Positions 41,925-50,573 of a stretch of DNA of 64,000 bases are shown in pieces. The notes below the pieces were generated by a model. It saw nothing but the letters and a program-made list of their open reading frames with translations. It was not told the DNA's origin and searched no databases. Position 1 is the stretch's first letter; each line of letters starts with the position of its first letter. Origin of the DNA: JAGQVA01 sp033764335 (GTDB lineage Bacteria; Bacteroidota; Bacteroidia; J057); assembly GCA_033764335.1 (NCBI GenBank), contig JANRJC010000027.1, forward strand, positions 1-64,000. Reading direction: 5' to 3'. The translations under genes and the position numbers were made by a program.

Positions 41925-43307
41925 ATGGACGTAGAGATTCTGGCAAGAGTTCAATTTGCCTTCACCGTCGCCTTTCACTATATCTATCCGCCGCTCAGCA
42001 TCGGGTTGGGATTGATCATGGTGATCATGGAAGGTCTATATCTCCGCACCGGCGACAAAATGTACGAACAAATGACCCGATTCTGGACCCGTATTTTTGC
42101 CCTTACCTTCGGGATCGGCGTAGCTACGGGCATTGTGATGGAATTTGAGTTTGGCACCAACTGGGCGACTTATTCGCGGTATGTGGGAGATGTATTTGGC
42201 AGCGCGTTGGCAGCCGAAGGCATTTTTGCTTTTGCCCTGGAAAGCGGCTTTTTGGGCGTATTATTATTTGGGTGGAATAAAGTGAGTCCCCGTGTACATT
42301 TTATCGCGACGCTGGGCGTATGGCTGGGTTCGATGTTTTCCGCAGTGTGGATTGTGGTGGCCAATAGCTGGCAGCAGACGCCCACGGGTTTTCACGTAGT
42401 AGGCGAAGGTTTAAACGCAAGAGCAGAAATCACCGATTTTTGGGCGATGGTGTTTAACCCCTCCAGCGTGGAGCGGCTGCTCCACGTATGGATCGGCGCT
42501 TTCCTCGCCGGGGCATTTCTGGTGATGAGTGTTCACGCATGGTACATCCTCAAAAACCGCTACGTCCCGCTTTCGAAACGCGCCTTCTCCATCGCGCTCG
42601 TCGTCGCCGCTCTGGCGTCCCTCTCACAGTTGCTTACCGGGCACGAATCGGCCTCCGGTGTCGCCCACAACCAGCCCGCCAAACTTGCGGCCCTCGAAGG
42701 CCACTTCGACAGCCTCGCTGTCGCCGACCTCTACCTGTTTGGCTGGGTGGACAAAGAGACCCAGAAGGTCACCGGCCTGAAAATTCCCGGTGGGCTTTCT
42801 TTTATGGTACATTTTGATTTTACGACACCTATACCGGGTCTCAACAGTTTCCCCCCCGAAAACCGCCCCCCGGCTATCAATGCCGTCTTTCAGTTTTATC
42901 ACCTCATGGTCGCCATTGGCATGACCCTCATCGGGCTATCGCTCCTGGGTCTGTTTATGCTCTGGCGGGGCAAACTTTTTGAACAACGCTGGTTGTTGCG
43001 GGCTTTTGTGCTGGCCGTCATCCTGCCCCAGGTCGCCAATCAGGCGGGCTGGTTTTCCGCCGAGATGGGGCGCCAGCCCTGGGTGGTATATGGCCTGCTA
43101 CGCACCTCTGATGCGCTTTCAAAGGTAGTAACTGCCAATCAGGTGCTGTTTTCGCTGATTTTATTTTTCCTGATTTATGCCCTGCTGCTGGCTTTGTTTC
43201 TGTACCTGCTCAACAAAAAAATTGTTCACGGCCCTTACGAAGAAGATCATTCTTCGCACAGTCCTACCCTTGAAAACATAGCAGGCGTATTTGAACAAAA
43301 AAAATAA
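41925..43307 (+). CDS. cydA: Cytochrome bd ubiquinol oxidase subunit I
   Basis: The 460-residue product has about nine membrane helices. Heme ligands are visible: His18 (FHYIYPPLSIG) and His187 (RLLHVWIG), matching His19 and His186 of E. coli. The acidic residues of the proton path (E99, E107) and the GRQPW motif near 385 are also present. The Q-loop (~240-300) is short. CydA binds hemes b558, b595 and d, oxidises quinol and reduces oxygen with high affinity, without pumping protons. The gene lies 6 bases after a Crp/Fnr regulator and 6 bases before cydB, forming one transcription unit. Confidence 0.95.
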   Translation: MDVEILARVQFAFTVAFHYIYPPLSIGLGLIMVIMEGLYLRTGDKMYEQMTRFWTRIFALTFGIGVATGIVMEFEFGTNWATYSRYVGDVFGSALAAEGIFAFALESGFLGVLLFGWNKVSPRVHFIATLGVWLGSMFSAVWIVVANSWQQTPTGFHVVGEGLNARAEITDFWAMVFNPSSVERLLHVWIGAFLAGAFLVMSVHAWYILKNRYVPLSKRAFSIALVVAALASLSQLLTGHESASGVAHNQPAKLAALEGHFDSLAVADLYLFGWVDKETQKVTGLKIPGGLSFMVHFDFTTPIPGLNSFPPENRPPAINAVFQFYHLMVAIGMTLIGLSLLGLFMLWRGKLFEQRWLLRAFVLAVILPQVANQAGWFSAEMGRQPWVVYGLLRTSDALSKVVTANQVLFSLILFFLIYALLLALFLYLLNKKIVHGPYEEDHSSHSPTLENIAGVFEQKK

Positions 43308-43313
43308 AAACAA

Positions 43314-44348
43314 ATGGAAACCTTTATCGGCATAGACTATCCCACCTGGTGGTTTCTGGTCATCGGAGGCCTGTTTTCGGGTTATGGCATTCTGGACGGG
43401 TTTGACCTAGGCGCAGGAGCCTGGCATTTATTTTTGCGCAAGGAGGAGAGCCGCCGCATTGCCCTCAACGCCGTAGGCCCTGTCTGGGACGGCAACGAAG
43501 TCTGGCTGGTGATCGGAGGCGGAGCGTTATTTGCGGGGTTTCCCATCGTCTATGCTTCAGTATTTTCGGCGATGTATATTCCGTTTATTCTGTTTCTGGT
43601 GTTTTTGATTTTCCGGGCCGTTTCGATTGAGTTTCGGAGCAAGGAGCCGATGTTGTGGTGGCGGAAAATGTGGGACATCAGCTACAGCGTTTCGAGCATT
43701 ATGCTGGCGGTATTGTTGGGGGTGGTGTTGGGAAATGTACTTCAGGGAATGCCCATCGGGGCAGACACCGAATTGGAAGGAAGCTGGCTGGTTTTTCTAA
43801 ACCCGTATGCCCTGATGGTAGGCGTTACGACCCTTGCCCTGTTTATGATGCACGGAGCCATTTACCTGACGATGAAAACCGAGGGGCGGCTATTCGCCAA
43901 ATTCACCCTTTTGCTCCGCAACGCCATCATCTTTTTTGTGGTGAGTTTTGCGATCACCAGCATTTACACCCTGATTTATTTCCCCCATCTGTCAGACCGG
44001 TTGAAAGAGGCCCCTGCCCTGTTTCTGATCCCTTTGGCCGCCTTTCTGAGCATCGCCAATATCCCGAGGCTTGCCTCGAAGCGGAAATATTTGCCCGCAT
44101 TTTTATTTTCCTGCCTGACCCTGAGCCTGATGTTGATGGTAGTTGCGATCGAATTGTACCCCAACATTATCCTTTCCACGATAGACCCGGCCTACAGCCT
44201 GACCGTTTACAACGCCGCAGCCAGCCAAAAGTCGCTGAGTATCATGCTGGTCATCGCCGCGATCGGCGCGCCGTTGGTACTGGCCTATACCGCGTTTGTG
44301 TTTTGGACTTTCCGGGGGAAAGTGAAGCTGGATGAGAGTAGTTATTGA
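43314..44348 (+). CDS. cydB: Cytochrome bd ubiquinol oxidase subunit II
   Basis: This 344-residue protein has eight or nine hydrophobic helices. The N-terminal signature is TWWFLVIGGLFSGYGILDGFDLGAG, followed by GPVWDGNEVWLV near residues 54-65; both are hallmarks of CydB. It supports assembly of the hemes in CydA and forms the second half of the oxidase. It is the third gene of the regulator-cydA-cydB unit. No cydX-like small ORF was recognised directly after it, and the 82 bases that follow show no clear terminator. Confidence 0.95.
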   Translation: METFIGIDYPTWWFLVIGGLFSGYGILDGFDLGAGAWHLFLRKEESRRIALNAVGPVWDGNEVWLVIGGGALFAGFPIVYASVFSAMYIPFILFLVFLIFRAVSIEFRSKEPMLWWRKMWDISYSVSSIMLAVLLGVVLGNVLQGMPIGADTELEGSWLVFLNPYALMVGVTTLALFMMHGAIYLTMKTEGRLFAKFTLLLRNAIIFFVVSFAITSIYTLIYFPHLSDRLKEAPALFLIPLAAFLSIANIPRLASKRKYLPAFLFSCLTLSLMLMVVAIELYPNIILSTIDPAYSLTVYNAAASQKSLSIMLVIAAIGAPLVLAYTAFVFWTFRGKVKLDESSY

Positions 44349-44430
44349 GGTCGTGTACATGCTTGCTAAAATGAAAGACCTCAAATATGGTGGCAGAGGA
44401 TGATCTGGAATATCAAATATAAAATACGGA

Positions 44431-44988
44431 ATGAGAAGTCAATCTGAAATAACAAACATTCTTCAAAACCTACGCTCACTGGGTTTTGAAAACGAAGTGG
44501 TGGAGTTTAAGGAAGCGAAAAATCAATACGATTTTGAAAAAATTGGTAAATATTTTTCTGCTTTGTGCAATGAAGCCAATTTGAAAGGCAAACGTTCAGC
44601 TTGGCTGGTATTTGGTATTCGAGACAAAGGGAAAAGTATTATTGGTACTAATTTTAGAAGCAATGGAGCAGACTTAGACAGCATAAAAGCAGAAATTGCC
44701 AACCATACCACAGGGCGGTTAACCTTCATTGAAATTTATGAATTGACTTTACCAGAAGGCAGAGTAGTACTATTTGAAATTCCAGCAGCCCCCAAAGGCA
44801 TTCCCATCTTCGGGAAAGGACATTATTATGGTCGAGATGGGGAAGAACTCAACGCTTTAAACTTAGAAGAAGTCGAACGCATCAGAGAGAAAGCTCGAAG
44901 AGAAGATTGGAGTGCTGGCATTTTAGAAGAAGCAACCATTAGCGATTTGGCACCCGAGGCGATTCTAAAGGCGCGGCAAATCATTTAA
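44431..44988 (+). pseudogene. AlbA_2/Schlafen-type DNA-binding half of a frameshifted gene
   Basis: The 185-residue frame starts at an ATG and has the AlbA_2 (Schlafen-like, divergent AAA-4) domain. NEVVEFKEAKNQYDFEKIGKYFSALCNEANL is near 20-50, WLVFGIRDKGKSIIGTNF near 60-77, and IPAAPKGIPIFGKGHYYGRDGEELNAL near 110-136. Such domains occur in putative transcriptional regulators and in some defence proteins. The frame hits TAA at 44986-44988 just as the homologous sequence continues in the +1 frame. It is the N-terminal half of one broken gene; its second half follows. If the break is a sequencing error, the gene is intact at ~555 residues. Confidence 0.75.
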
Positions 44989-46114
44989 AAGAAAAAATCA
45001 GCACCTCTTACAAGAAATAGACGAGTGGAGTGATGAAACCTTTTTGAATAAAGCCAAAGTATGCATTAGGGGGAAAATTACCCGTGCAGCGATCTTATTA
45101 CTTGGGAAATCGGAATCAGAGCATTTCATCAATCCGGCTACGGCGAAAATATCATGGATTTTGCGAGACAAAGATAATATCGAAAAAGACTATGAGCACT
45201 TTACTTGCCCTTTGCTTCTGAATACTGACGAAGTGTATAAGAAAATCAGGAATCTGAAATACCGCTATATTGCAGATGGAACCTTATTTCCCGAAGAAGT
45301 GGATCAGTACGACGCTTATATCATACGAGAAAGTCTGAACAACTGCATTGCCCATCAGGATTATACCCTGAATGGAAAAATCAATGTAGTGGAGCATGAA
45401 GATGGGAAGCTGATTTTTATTAATTCAGGTTCTTTCATCCCATCGAGTATAGAAGAAGTGGTGATTGCCGACGCGCCGGAACATACTTATAGGAATCCGT
45501 TTCTGGCAGAAGCGATGATTAATCTCAATATGATTGATGCTATTGGCAGCGGCATTAAAAGGATGTTCAATATTCAGCGGAAGAAATTCTTCCCTATGCC
45601 CGAGTACGAGTTTTCCCGCAATAAGGTAAAACTTACCATTCTGGGGAAAATAATAGATACTAATTACGCCCGGAAAGTAGCATCAATGCCTGACTTAAGC
45701 CTTTTGGATATTATGGCTTTAGATAAAGTATCAAAAGGAAAAAATATCAGTGAACACGAAATCAAAAATCTAAAGGGTAAAGGGCTTATAGAGGGAAGGA
45801 AGCCCAACTTTCACATTTCGGCTACCGTTGCCAAAGTAACGGGAGAAAAAGCAGACTACATCAAACAACGGGGCATAGATGATGCCTATTGCCAAAAAAT
45901 GATTTTGGATTATCTCCAAAAATTTAGTGAAGGAAAAAGAGAAGATTTTGAAGATGTTCTTTTAGATAAGCTGCCTGATGTCTTAAGCATTGAGCAAAAG
46001 AAACATAAAGTGAAAAACATACTTCAGAAAATGAAGCGAGAAAAGAAGATCAGGGTTAATGAAAATAGGGCTTGGATTTTAGACGGATTTAGACGGGATT
46101 TAGACGGGATTTAG
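44984..46114 (+). pseudogene. ATP-binding C-terminal half of the frameshifted AlbA-type gene
   Basis: The frame reads FKRKNQHLLQEIDEWSDETF from 44984 and then matches the rest of AlbA_2-containing ATP-binding proteins. KITRAAILLLGKSE is near 45066, IRESLNNCIAHQDY near 45326 (N-box of a HATPase_c_4 domain), and AIGSGIKRMF near 45538 (G-box). A winged-helix-like tail follows. A lone start would be the TTG at 45044, which would drop the linker. Removing one T from the ATTT at 44983-44986 joins both halves in one frame. The last residues are encoded by a short tandem repeat. Confidence 0.75.
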
Positions 46115-46118
46115 ACGA
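46078..46118 (+). repeat. Four TTTAGACGG tandem units at the 3' end of the AlbA-type gene
   Basis: Units begin at 46078, 46088, 46099 and 46110 (spacings 10, 11, 11). They encode the final DGFRRDLDG and the stop. Because the unit is not a multiple of three, copy number would move the stop. Confidence 0.75.
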
Positions 46119-46284
46119 AAATTTATATATAATATTGATTATCAAATACTTAAACCCTTACTCAAAAGCAGTTCCCTGCTTTTATTAGACGAGGCTTAGA
46201 CATTTTGAAAAAGAAAAATGAGTACAGACACCACCGAAAAAGTCTTAATTGATAAAAAAATCGAACAATAATCAGAGAGACAAA

Positions 46285-47070
46285 ATGAAAAAAATAATCA
46301 AAATACTTCTTTTAGGAGTTCTCACTCCAAGTTGTACCGATAACTCACTCGAAAATAAAGGATTCCAAGTAAATGAAATCACAGAAACCGAAGAAGGCGA
46401 AAAAATTGTCGGGATTCCTATTGACTCATTAGAATTAGAAACAAGGCCGCGAAATGTTCTCCTGACAAAACACCCCAACCACCGATTAAGCTCGATTTAC
46501 AAAATCAATTATGATAAAAGAACCGGAAAACCTTTTACCGGGGCCAACACCTACCACACAAATTGGGGAGAAAGCGAAAACGATGAAAGCAACTGGAATA
46601 ATAATTTTATGCCCGGTTTTGAAGCCGTATATGGGTACAACTTTGTAAATATTTCCCATTACAATAACGAAACCCAAACCCAAAAGGAATTTTTCGACAA
46701 ACCCGTTCTGGTTAAAACTTTGTATTACCCCGCCTTTTCAAAAGACACCTTAAACAACCAACCCGTAACAAGAGATTATTACATGGTTTCGGTATATGAC
46801 GAAGACACCAATAAAGATGGATTTATCACCATAACAGACCTGAGAAGATTTTACCACTTTGACCTGAATGGAAATCGCAAAAAGGCGCTTATCCCCCCTC
46901 ATTATTCTGCAATGAGTTCCGAATATGATTCAGACAACGACTTCATGTATATTTTTGCCAAACCCGATCAAAACAACAATGGGCAAATCGAGCAAGAAGA
47001 ACCGATTCATATATTTTGGATTGACTTAAAAAATCCCGAAAACACGGGGGTTCAATATGCTACAAAATAA
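46285..47070 (+). CDS. Predicted lipoprotein with EF-hand-like loops, unknown function
   Basis: From the ATG at 46285 the product is 261 residues with a lipoprotein signal (KKIIKILLLGVLTPSC, Cys near residue 17). The mature part is hydrophilic and Asn-rich. Two calcium-loop-like segments are visible in the C-terminal half: DEDTNKDGFITITDL near residue 180, and DQNNNGQIEQEE near 240. The positions resemble EF-hand or dockerin loops, so calcium binding is possible. An upstream ATG at 46249 would place 12 charged residues before the signal. No family could be named. Base composition is lower in G+C than the flanking core genes, which fits an accessory region. Confidence 0.65.
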   Translation: MKKIIKILLLGVLTPSCTDNSLENKGFQVNEITETEEGEKIVGIPIDSLELETRPRNVLLTKHPNHRLSSIYKINYDKRTGKPFTGANTYHTNWGESENDESNWNNNFMPGFEAVYGYNFVNISHYNNETQTQKEFFDKPVLVKTLYYPAFSKDTLNNQPVTRDYYMVSVYDEDTNKDGFITITDLRRFYHFDLNGNRKKALIPPHYSAMSSEYDSDNDFMYIFAKPDQNNNGQIEQEEPIHIFWIDLKNPENTGVQYATK

Positions 47071-47279
47071 AAGAAGCGTGCTTCGCTATGGCTAAACTGT
47101 TAATATTGTATTCTGTTGCCATTAATCCGGCTGGAGAGCAAGTGCATGCCCAGTGAATAAATAATAATAAGATGATAGAAACTGACTCCCATGTCGGCTA
47201 AAGTGCTCCATTTACTAATTGCAACAAAATCGTTTTAAATTTCCTCTTTTTTCCTAACTTGACTATATAAGTAGCTACG

Positions 47280-47510
47280 ATGGCGCACTTCAACTTAAAG
47301 GCAGGAGAAGGGTTATCTCCTCGTTCGCTCCTGATCTGGAGGATGATCCAAATCTCGATTTGGATTGCAGGTGTTAGTATCCTCTATCATCTGATATTTC
47401 GCCCGACGGTAGGCATTCACTTATTTTGGAATATACTGATTCCGATTGCTCCTCTGCTGTTAGTTGTTGGAGTGGGTATATGGCGAAACATTTGCCGGAA
47501 CGGTCGCTGA
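47280..47510 (+). CDS. Small two-helix membrane protein, possibly a truncated gene
   Basis: The 76-residue product has two hydrophobic segments (~25-41, ~50-68) and ends WRNICRNGR. The ending WRNIC after FWNILIPIAPLLLVVG resembles the start of larger membrane proteins in which WRN-C-P continues into more helices. In the -1 frame from ~47490 a further hydrophobic helix (LTIAAIVATLFFFWW) runs to 47623. A frameshift in a longer gene is therefore possible. The start ATG follows TAAGTAGCTACG without a strong ribosome site. Kept as a low-confidence gene. Confidence 0.4.
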   Translation: MAHFNLKAGEGLSPRSLLIWRMIQISIWIAGVSILYHLIFRPTVGIHLFWNILIPIAPLLLVVGVGIWRNICRNGR

Positions 47511-47771
47511 CAATTGCTGCTATAGTTGCAACGCTTTTCTTTTTTTGGTGGACAGTTGTTCGCCGGCGAAGCGAAGTCAGGTGGGTTACCAGACCTGCTT
47601 ATGCGGCTAAAACTAAAGGCTGACAGGCCATTGCATTTGAAGTAGGCGAGGGTTAATTACCGGTGGATTATGGAGAAAAGGGAGGATATTTGTGGGGAGA
47701 ATGAGGAAATAAACGTCATGGGCGGCAGTTATGCAAACATCACAGCCTCTCATTAATACCTCAACAAGACA

Positions 47772-48410
47772 ATGGATAAAAACAAAGAGACATTTGAAAC
47801 CTGGAATAAAATCGCCTTCATTTATCAGGAAAAGTTTATGAAAATGGACTTGTACAATGAAACGTATAATTTCATCTGCGATTCCATTGCGAAACCTCAG
47901 GCAAAATTATTAGAAATTGGCTGTGGCCCGGGAAATATCAGTAAATATCTTTTATCCCAAAGAACCGATTTCGATATTTTGGGGATTGACATTGCGCCCA
48001 ATATGATTGAACTGGCAAAGGTGAATAACCCATCTGCCCATTTTCAAATCATGGATACACGGGAAATACACACGCTGAAATCCAAATTTGACGGAATTAT
48101 TGGCGGATTTTGTTTGCCCTATTTATCGCAAAAGGAAAGCAATCAGCTAATCGCCAATTCCTACGAATTGTTAAACGACAATGGCCTTATTTACCTCAGT
48201 TTTGTAGAAGGCGACCCCGCGAAATCGGGCTATAAAAGCGGAAGCGGAGGGAGAGTTTTTTTTTACTACCACAATCTAGTGGACTTAAAATCGCAACTTG
48301 CTGAATGTGATTTCCAGGAAATACAGGTATTCAAAGTAAGCTACCCAATATCCGAAACCGAGTTTGATATTCATACCATTTTGACCGCTAAGAAAAAAAA
48401 CACCCTATAG
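47772..48410 (+). CDS. Class I SAM-dependent methyltransferase
   Basis: This 212-residue protein has the methyltransferase core: motif I LLEIGCGPGN near residues 45-54, the acidic end of strand 2 in ILGIDIAPNMIELA near 69-82, FQIMDTREI near 94-102, and a GLIYLSFVEGD strand near 145-155. It transfers a methyl group from SAM; the acceptor (small molecule, lipid, quinone-like or protein) cannot be told. Membership in the Methyltransf_25/11 group is a safe reading. It stands alone, with 148 bases upstream and 219 downstream free of genes. Confidence 0.85.
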   Translation: MDKNKETFETWNKIAFIYQEKFMKMDLYNETYNFICDSIAKPQAKLLEIGCGPGNISKYLLSQRTDFDILGIDIAPNMIELAKVNNPSAHFQIMDTREIHTLKSKFDGIIGGFCLPYLSQKESNQLIANSYELLNDNGLIYLSFVEGDPAKSGYKSGSGGRVFFYYHNLVDLKSQLAECDFQEIQVFKVSYPISETEFDIHTILTAKKKNTL

Positions 48411-48534
48411 CAGACCATTACCTTTATCGCCTAAAAAAAGTCCCGACCCGTACGAAAAACCTAGCCCAATCTGTTGAAAATTATTGAGTATTGAGCAAAA
48501 TCGAAAAACTGTGTTTATAAAAATTTCCCCTCAT

Positions 48535-48580
48535 TGTGATACTCATCACTGAAATAGGGTTTGCGGCCGTCTTACCTTTG
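48535..48580 (+). promoter_or_regulatory. CRP/FNR-like site plus -7 TACCTTTG before the rhodanese gene
   Basis: TGTGA-TACTCA-TCACT (48535-48550) matches 9 of 10 bases of the E. coli CRP half-sites and contains a perfect GTGAT-ACTC-ATCAC palindrome. The -7 box TACCTTTG is at 48573-48580, with no -33 TTTG at 19 bases. The palindrome centre is ~42 bases before the predicted start site, a class II activator position. Confidence 0.6.
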
Positions 48581-48629
48581 GGTAAATTATGGAAATCTAC
48601 AATCATCAAATACTAAATTTTTTAAAACA

Positions 48630-48872
48630 ATGGAAAATGTAACCGTTATTGACGTGCGCGAACCCTGGGAATATATGCTCGGACATGTAAAAGGCTCCCT
48701 GAATATACCGATGGGAAAAGTTCCTCAGAAACTGGACGAATTGAAAAAAATGCAGCAGCCGCTGGTGTTCTGTTGTGCTTCCGGCAACCGGAGCGGACAG
48801 GTAGTAAGCTGGCTGAAATCCCAGGGGCTGAAGAATATCACCAACGGCGGCTCGTGGCGAGATGTAAAATAA
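48630..48872 (+). CDS. Single-domain rhodanese
   Basis: From the ATG at 48630 the product is 80 residues, the size of a GlpE-like single-domain rhodanese. It has VIDVREPWEYMLGHVKGSLNIPMGK near the start and an active-site loop FCCASGNRSG near 48-57, with Cys at the CASGNRS position and a neighbouring Cys. It moves sulfane sulfur between persulfide carriers, thiosulfate or cyanide. A longer frame upstream to 48561 lies across the promoter and is rejected. A metallo-beta-lactamase/rhodanese gene follows 77 bases later, so a role in sulfide or persulfide detoxification is likely. Confidence 0.9.
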   Translation: MENVTVIDVREPWEYMLGHVKGSLNIPMGKVPQKLDELKKMQQPLVFCCASGNRSGQVVSWLKSQGLKNITNGGSWRDVK

Positions 48873-48886
48873 ACAACGGAATTTCG

Positions 48887-48894
48887 TATATTTG
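48887..48894 (+). promoter_or_regulatory. -7 element TATATTTG before the MBL/rhodanese gene
   Basis: TATATTTG matches TAnnTTTG exactly and gives a leader of about 50 bases to the ATG at 48950. No -33 TTTG lies at the usual distance. Confidence 0.5.
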
Positions 48895-48949
48895 TAAGTT
48901 TTTCCGGATACTCAACCCCTAACCCTTTGCGAAACTAAATGCCAAAATT

Positions 48950-50407
48950 ATGAAAGTAGAACAGCTTTATACCGGATGTCTGGCCGAAGCCGCTTATTAC
49001 ATCGAAAGTGAAGGCGAAGCCGTGATCATTGATCCGCTTCGCGAAACCCATCCTTACGTGCGGAAACTCAACGCCGAAGGTGTAAAATTAAAATACATTT
49101 TCGAAACGCATTTTCACGCAGACTTTGTGTCCGGTCATGTTGACCTAGCAAAGGCTACCGGCGCACAGATTGTCTATGGGCCAACGGCAAAGGCGGGTTT
49201 TTCAATCATCGAGGCAAAGGATGACGAAGAGTTAAAAGTCGGAAAAATTACCTTTAAAGTCCTCCACACACCCGGACATACACCCGAAAGCACAACCTAC
49301 CTTCTGTACGATGAAGCAGATAAACCGTATGCCATCTTCACGGGCGATACGCTGTTTATTGGAGATGTTGGCCGTCCCGATCTCGCACAAAAATCCGGAC
49401 AAATCACGCAGGAAGACCTCGCCGGATGGCTTTTTGACAGCCTCCGCACCAAAATCATGAACCTTCCTGACGATGTAATTGTTTATCCCGGTCATGGTGC
49501 CGGCTCGGCCTGCGGCAAAAATATGTCCAGTGAAACCTGGGATACCCTGGGCCACCAAAAACAAACCAACTACGCCCTTCGCGCCGATATGACCCGTGAA
49601 GAATTTATCAAAGAAGTCACCACCGGTCTGCTTCCTCCTCCCCAGTACTTCGCCAAAAATGCCCGGATGAACAAAGAAGGGTACAATAGTATTGACAACG
49701 TACTGGCCAAAGGCGCCGTACCCCTCGCTCCGGCCTATTTTGAAGAAATCGCCGAAAATATGGGTGCGCTTATCCTTGATACCCGTACCAATGCCGAATA
49801 CGCTGCCGCTCATATTCCCAACTCGATTTTCATCGGGCTAAACGGAAGTTTTGCTCCCTGGGTAGGTGCGCTAATCCCCGACCTGAATCAGCCGATTCTC
49901 CTGGTTACCACAGAAGGAAGAGAAGAGGAAACGGTGATCCGCCTCGCAAGGGTCGGATACGACAATACGCTGGGTTATCTCGAAGGGGGACTGGAAACCT
50001 GGATAAGAGCGGGTAAAGAAGTGGATCATGTGGAAGGAATCAGCGCAGAAGCACTTGCCGAAAAGTTTGCCAAAGGCGAAGTGGACGTATTGTTTGACGT
50101 GCGCAAACCCTCCGAATTCCTTTCCCAGCATGTCACCGGCGCAGAGAATCTGCCGCTGGACTTCATCAACCAGAACATGCACCGGGTGAATAGAGAAGAA
50201 ACCCTTTTCCTGCACTGCAAGGGTGGGTATCGCTCGATGATCGCCGCTTCCATCCTTAAAGCAAGAGGATTCAGCAACATCGTGGACGTTTCCGGCGGCT
50301 GGGACGCCCTGCTGAAAACGATGATCCCCACAACCGACTACATCTGCCCCACCGAACTCCCGCAGGAGGTCATTGACCGGCAGGTAGAAGAAGTGGTGGG
50401 GGGGTAA
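48950..50407 (+). CDS. Metallo-beta-lactamase (persulfide dioxygenase-like) with two rhodanese domains
   Basis: The 485-residue protein joins an N-terminal metallo-beta-lactamase domain (~1-240) to two rhodanese domains (~265-360, ~370-465). The metal site shows THFHADFVSGH, HTPGHTPES, FTGDTLFIGDVGR and YPGHG, the pattern of ETHE1-type persulfide dioxygenases. The first rhodanese domain reads LVTTEGREEE at its active loop and has no Cys, so it is probably inactive. The second reads LHCKGGYRS and keeps the Cys. Such proteins oxidise glutathione persulfide-type substrates to sulfite and release thiosulfate. It follows the single rhodanese gene and ends before a strong hairpin shared with the convergent response regulator gene. 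Confidence 0.92.
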   Translation: MKVEQLYTGCLAEAAYYIESEGEAVIIDPLRETHPYVRKLNAEGVKLKYIFETHFHADFVSGHVDLAKATGAQIVYGPTAKAGFSIIEAKDDEELKVGKITFKVLHTPGHTPESTTYLLYDEADKPYAIFTGDTLFIGDVGRPDLAQKSGQITQEDLAGWLFDSLRTKIMNLPDDVIVYPGHGAGSACGKNMSSETWDTLGHQKQTNYALRADMTREEFIKEVTTGLLPPPQYFAKNARMNKEGYNSIDNVLAKGAVPLAPAYFEEIAENMGALILDTRTNAEYAAAHIPNSIFIGLNGSFAPWVGALIPDLNQPILLVTTEGREEETVIRLARVGYDNTLGYLEGGLETWIRAGKEVDHVEGISAEALAEKFAKGEVDVLFDVRKPSEFLSQHVTGAENLPLDFINQNMHRVNREETLFLHCKGGYRSMIAASILKARGFSNIVDVSGGWDALLKTMIPTTDYICPTELPQEVIDRQVEEVVGG

Positions 50408-50476
50408 AAAAGAGCTACGTCTCCATAACCCAACCTATCCATCTATTGATCTGAGAACTAGCAAAATATCATGAAC

Positions 50477-50530
50477 CCCCAAATCCCCCCAACGCCACTC
50501 CTATAGGAATGGCGTTGGGGGGATTTGGGG
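50477..50530. terminator. 25-bp near-perfect hairpin between convergent genes
   Basis: Bases 50477-50501 and 50506-50530 pair over 25 positions with one mismatch, around a TATA loop; both arms hold CCCCAAATCCCCCC-type runs. It lies between the sulfur gene and the response regulator. It resembles the other G/C-run intergenic repeats in this window and may work as a terminator for both. Confidence 0.75.
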
Positions 50531-50573
50531 CCGATGAAAGGGGCATTTTTGCCACTCCTGGAAAGAAAAAAAA

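Noticed and set aside
43655..44335. 226-codon ORF in a second plus-strand frame inside cydB
   Set aside because: It lies wholly within a convincing cydB, is Arg/Pro/His-rich and has no start context; it is a frame shadow.
44980..44992. Programmed +1 frameshift at ATT TAA in the AlbA-type gene
   Set aside because: tRNA-Ile re-pairing on TTT would be poor and no stimulatory stem was seen; a mutation or base-call error in the T run is simpler.
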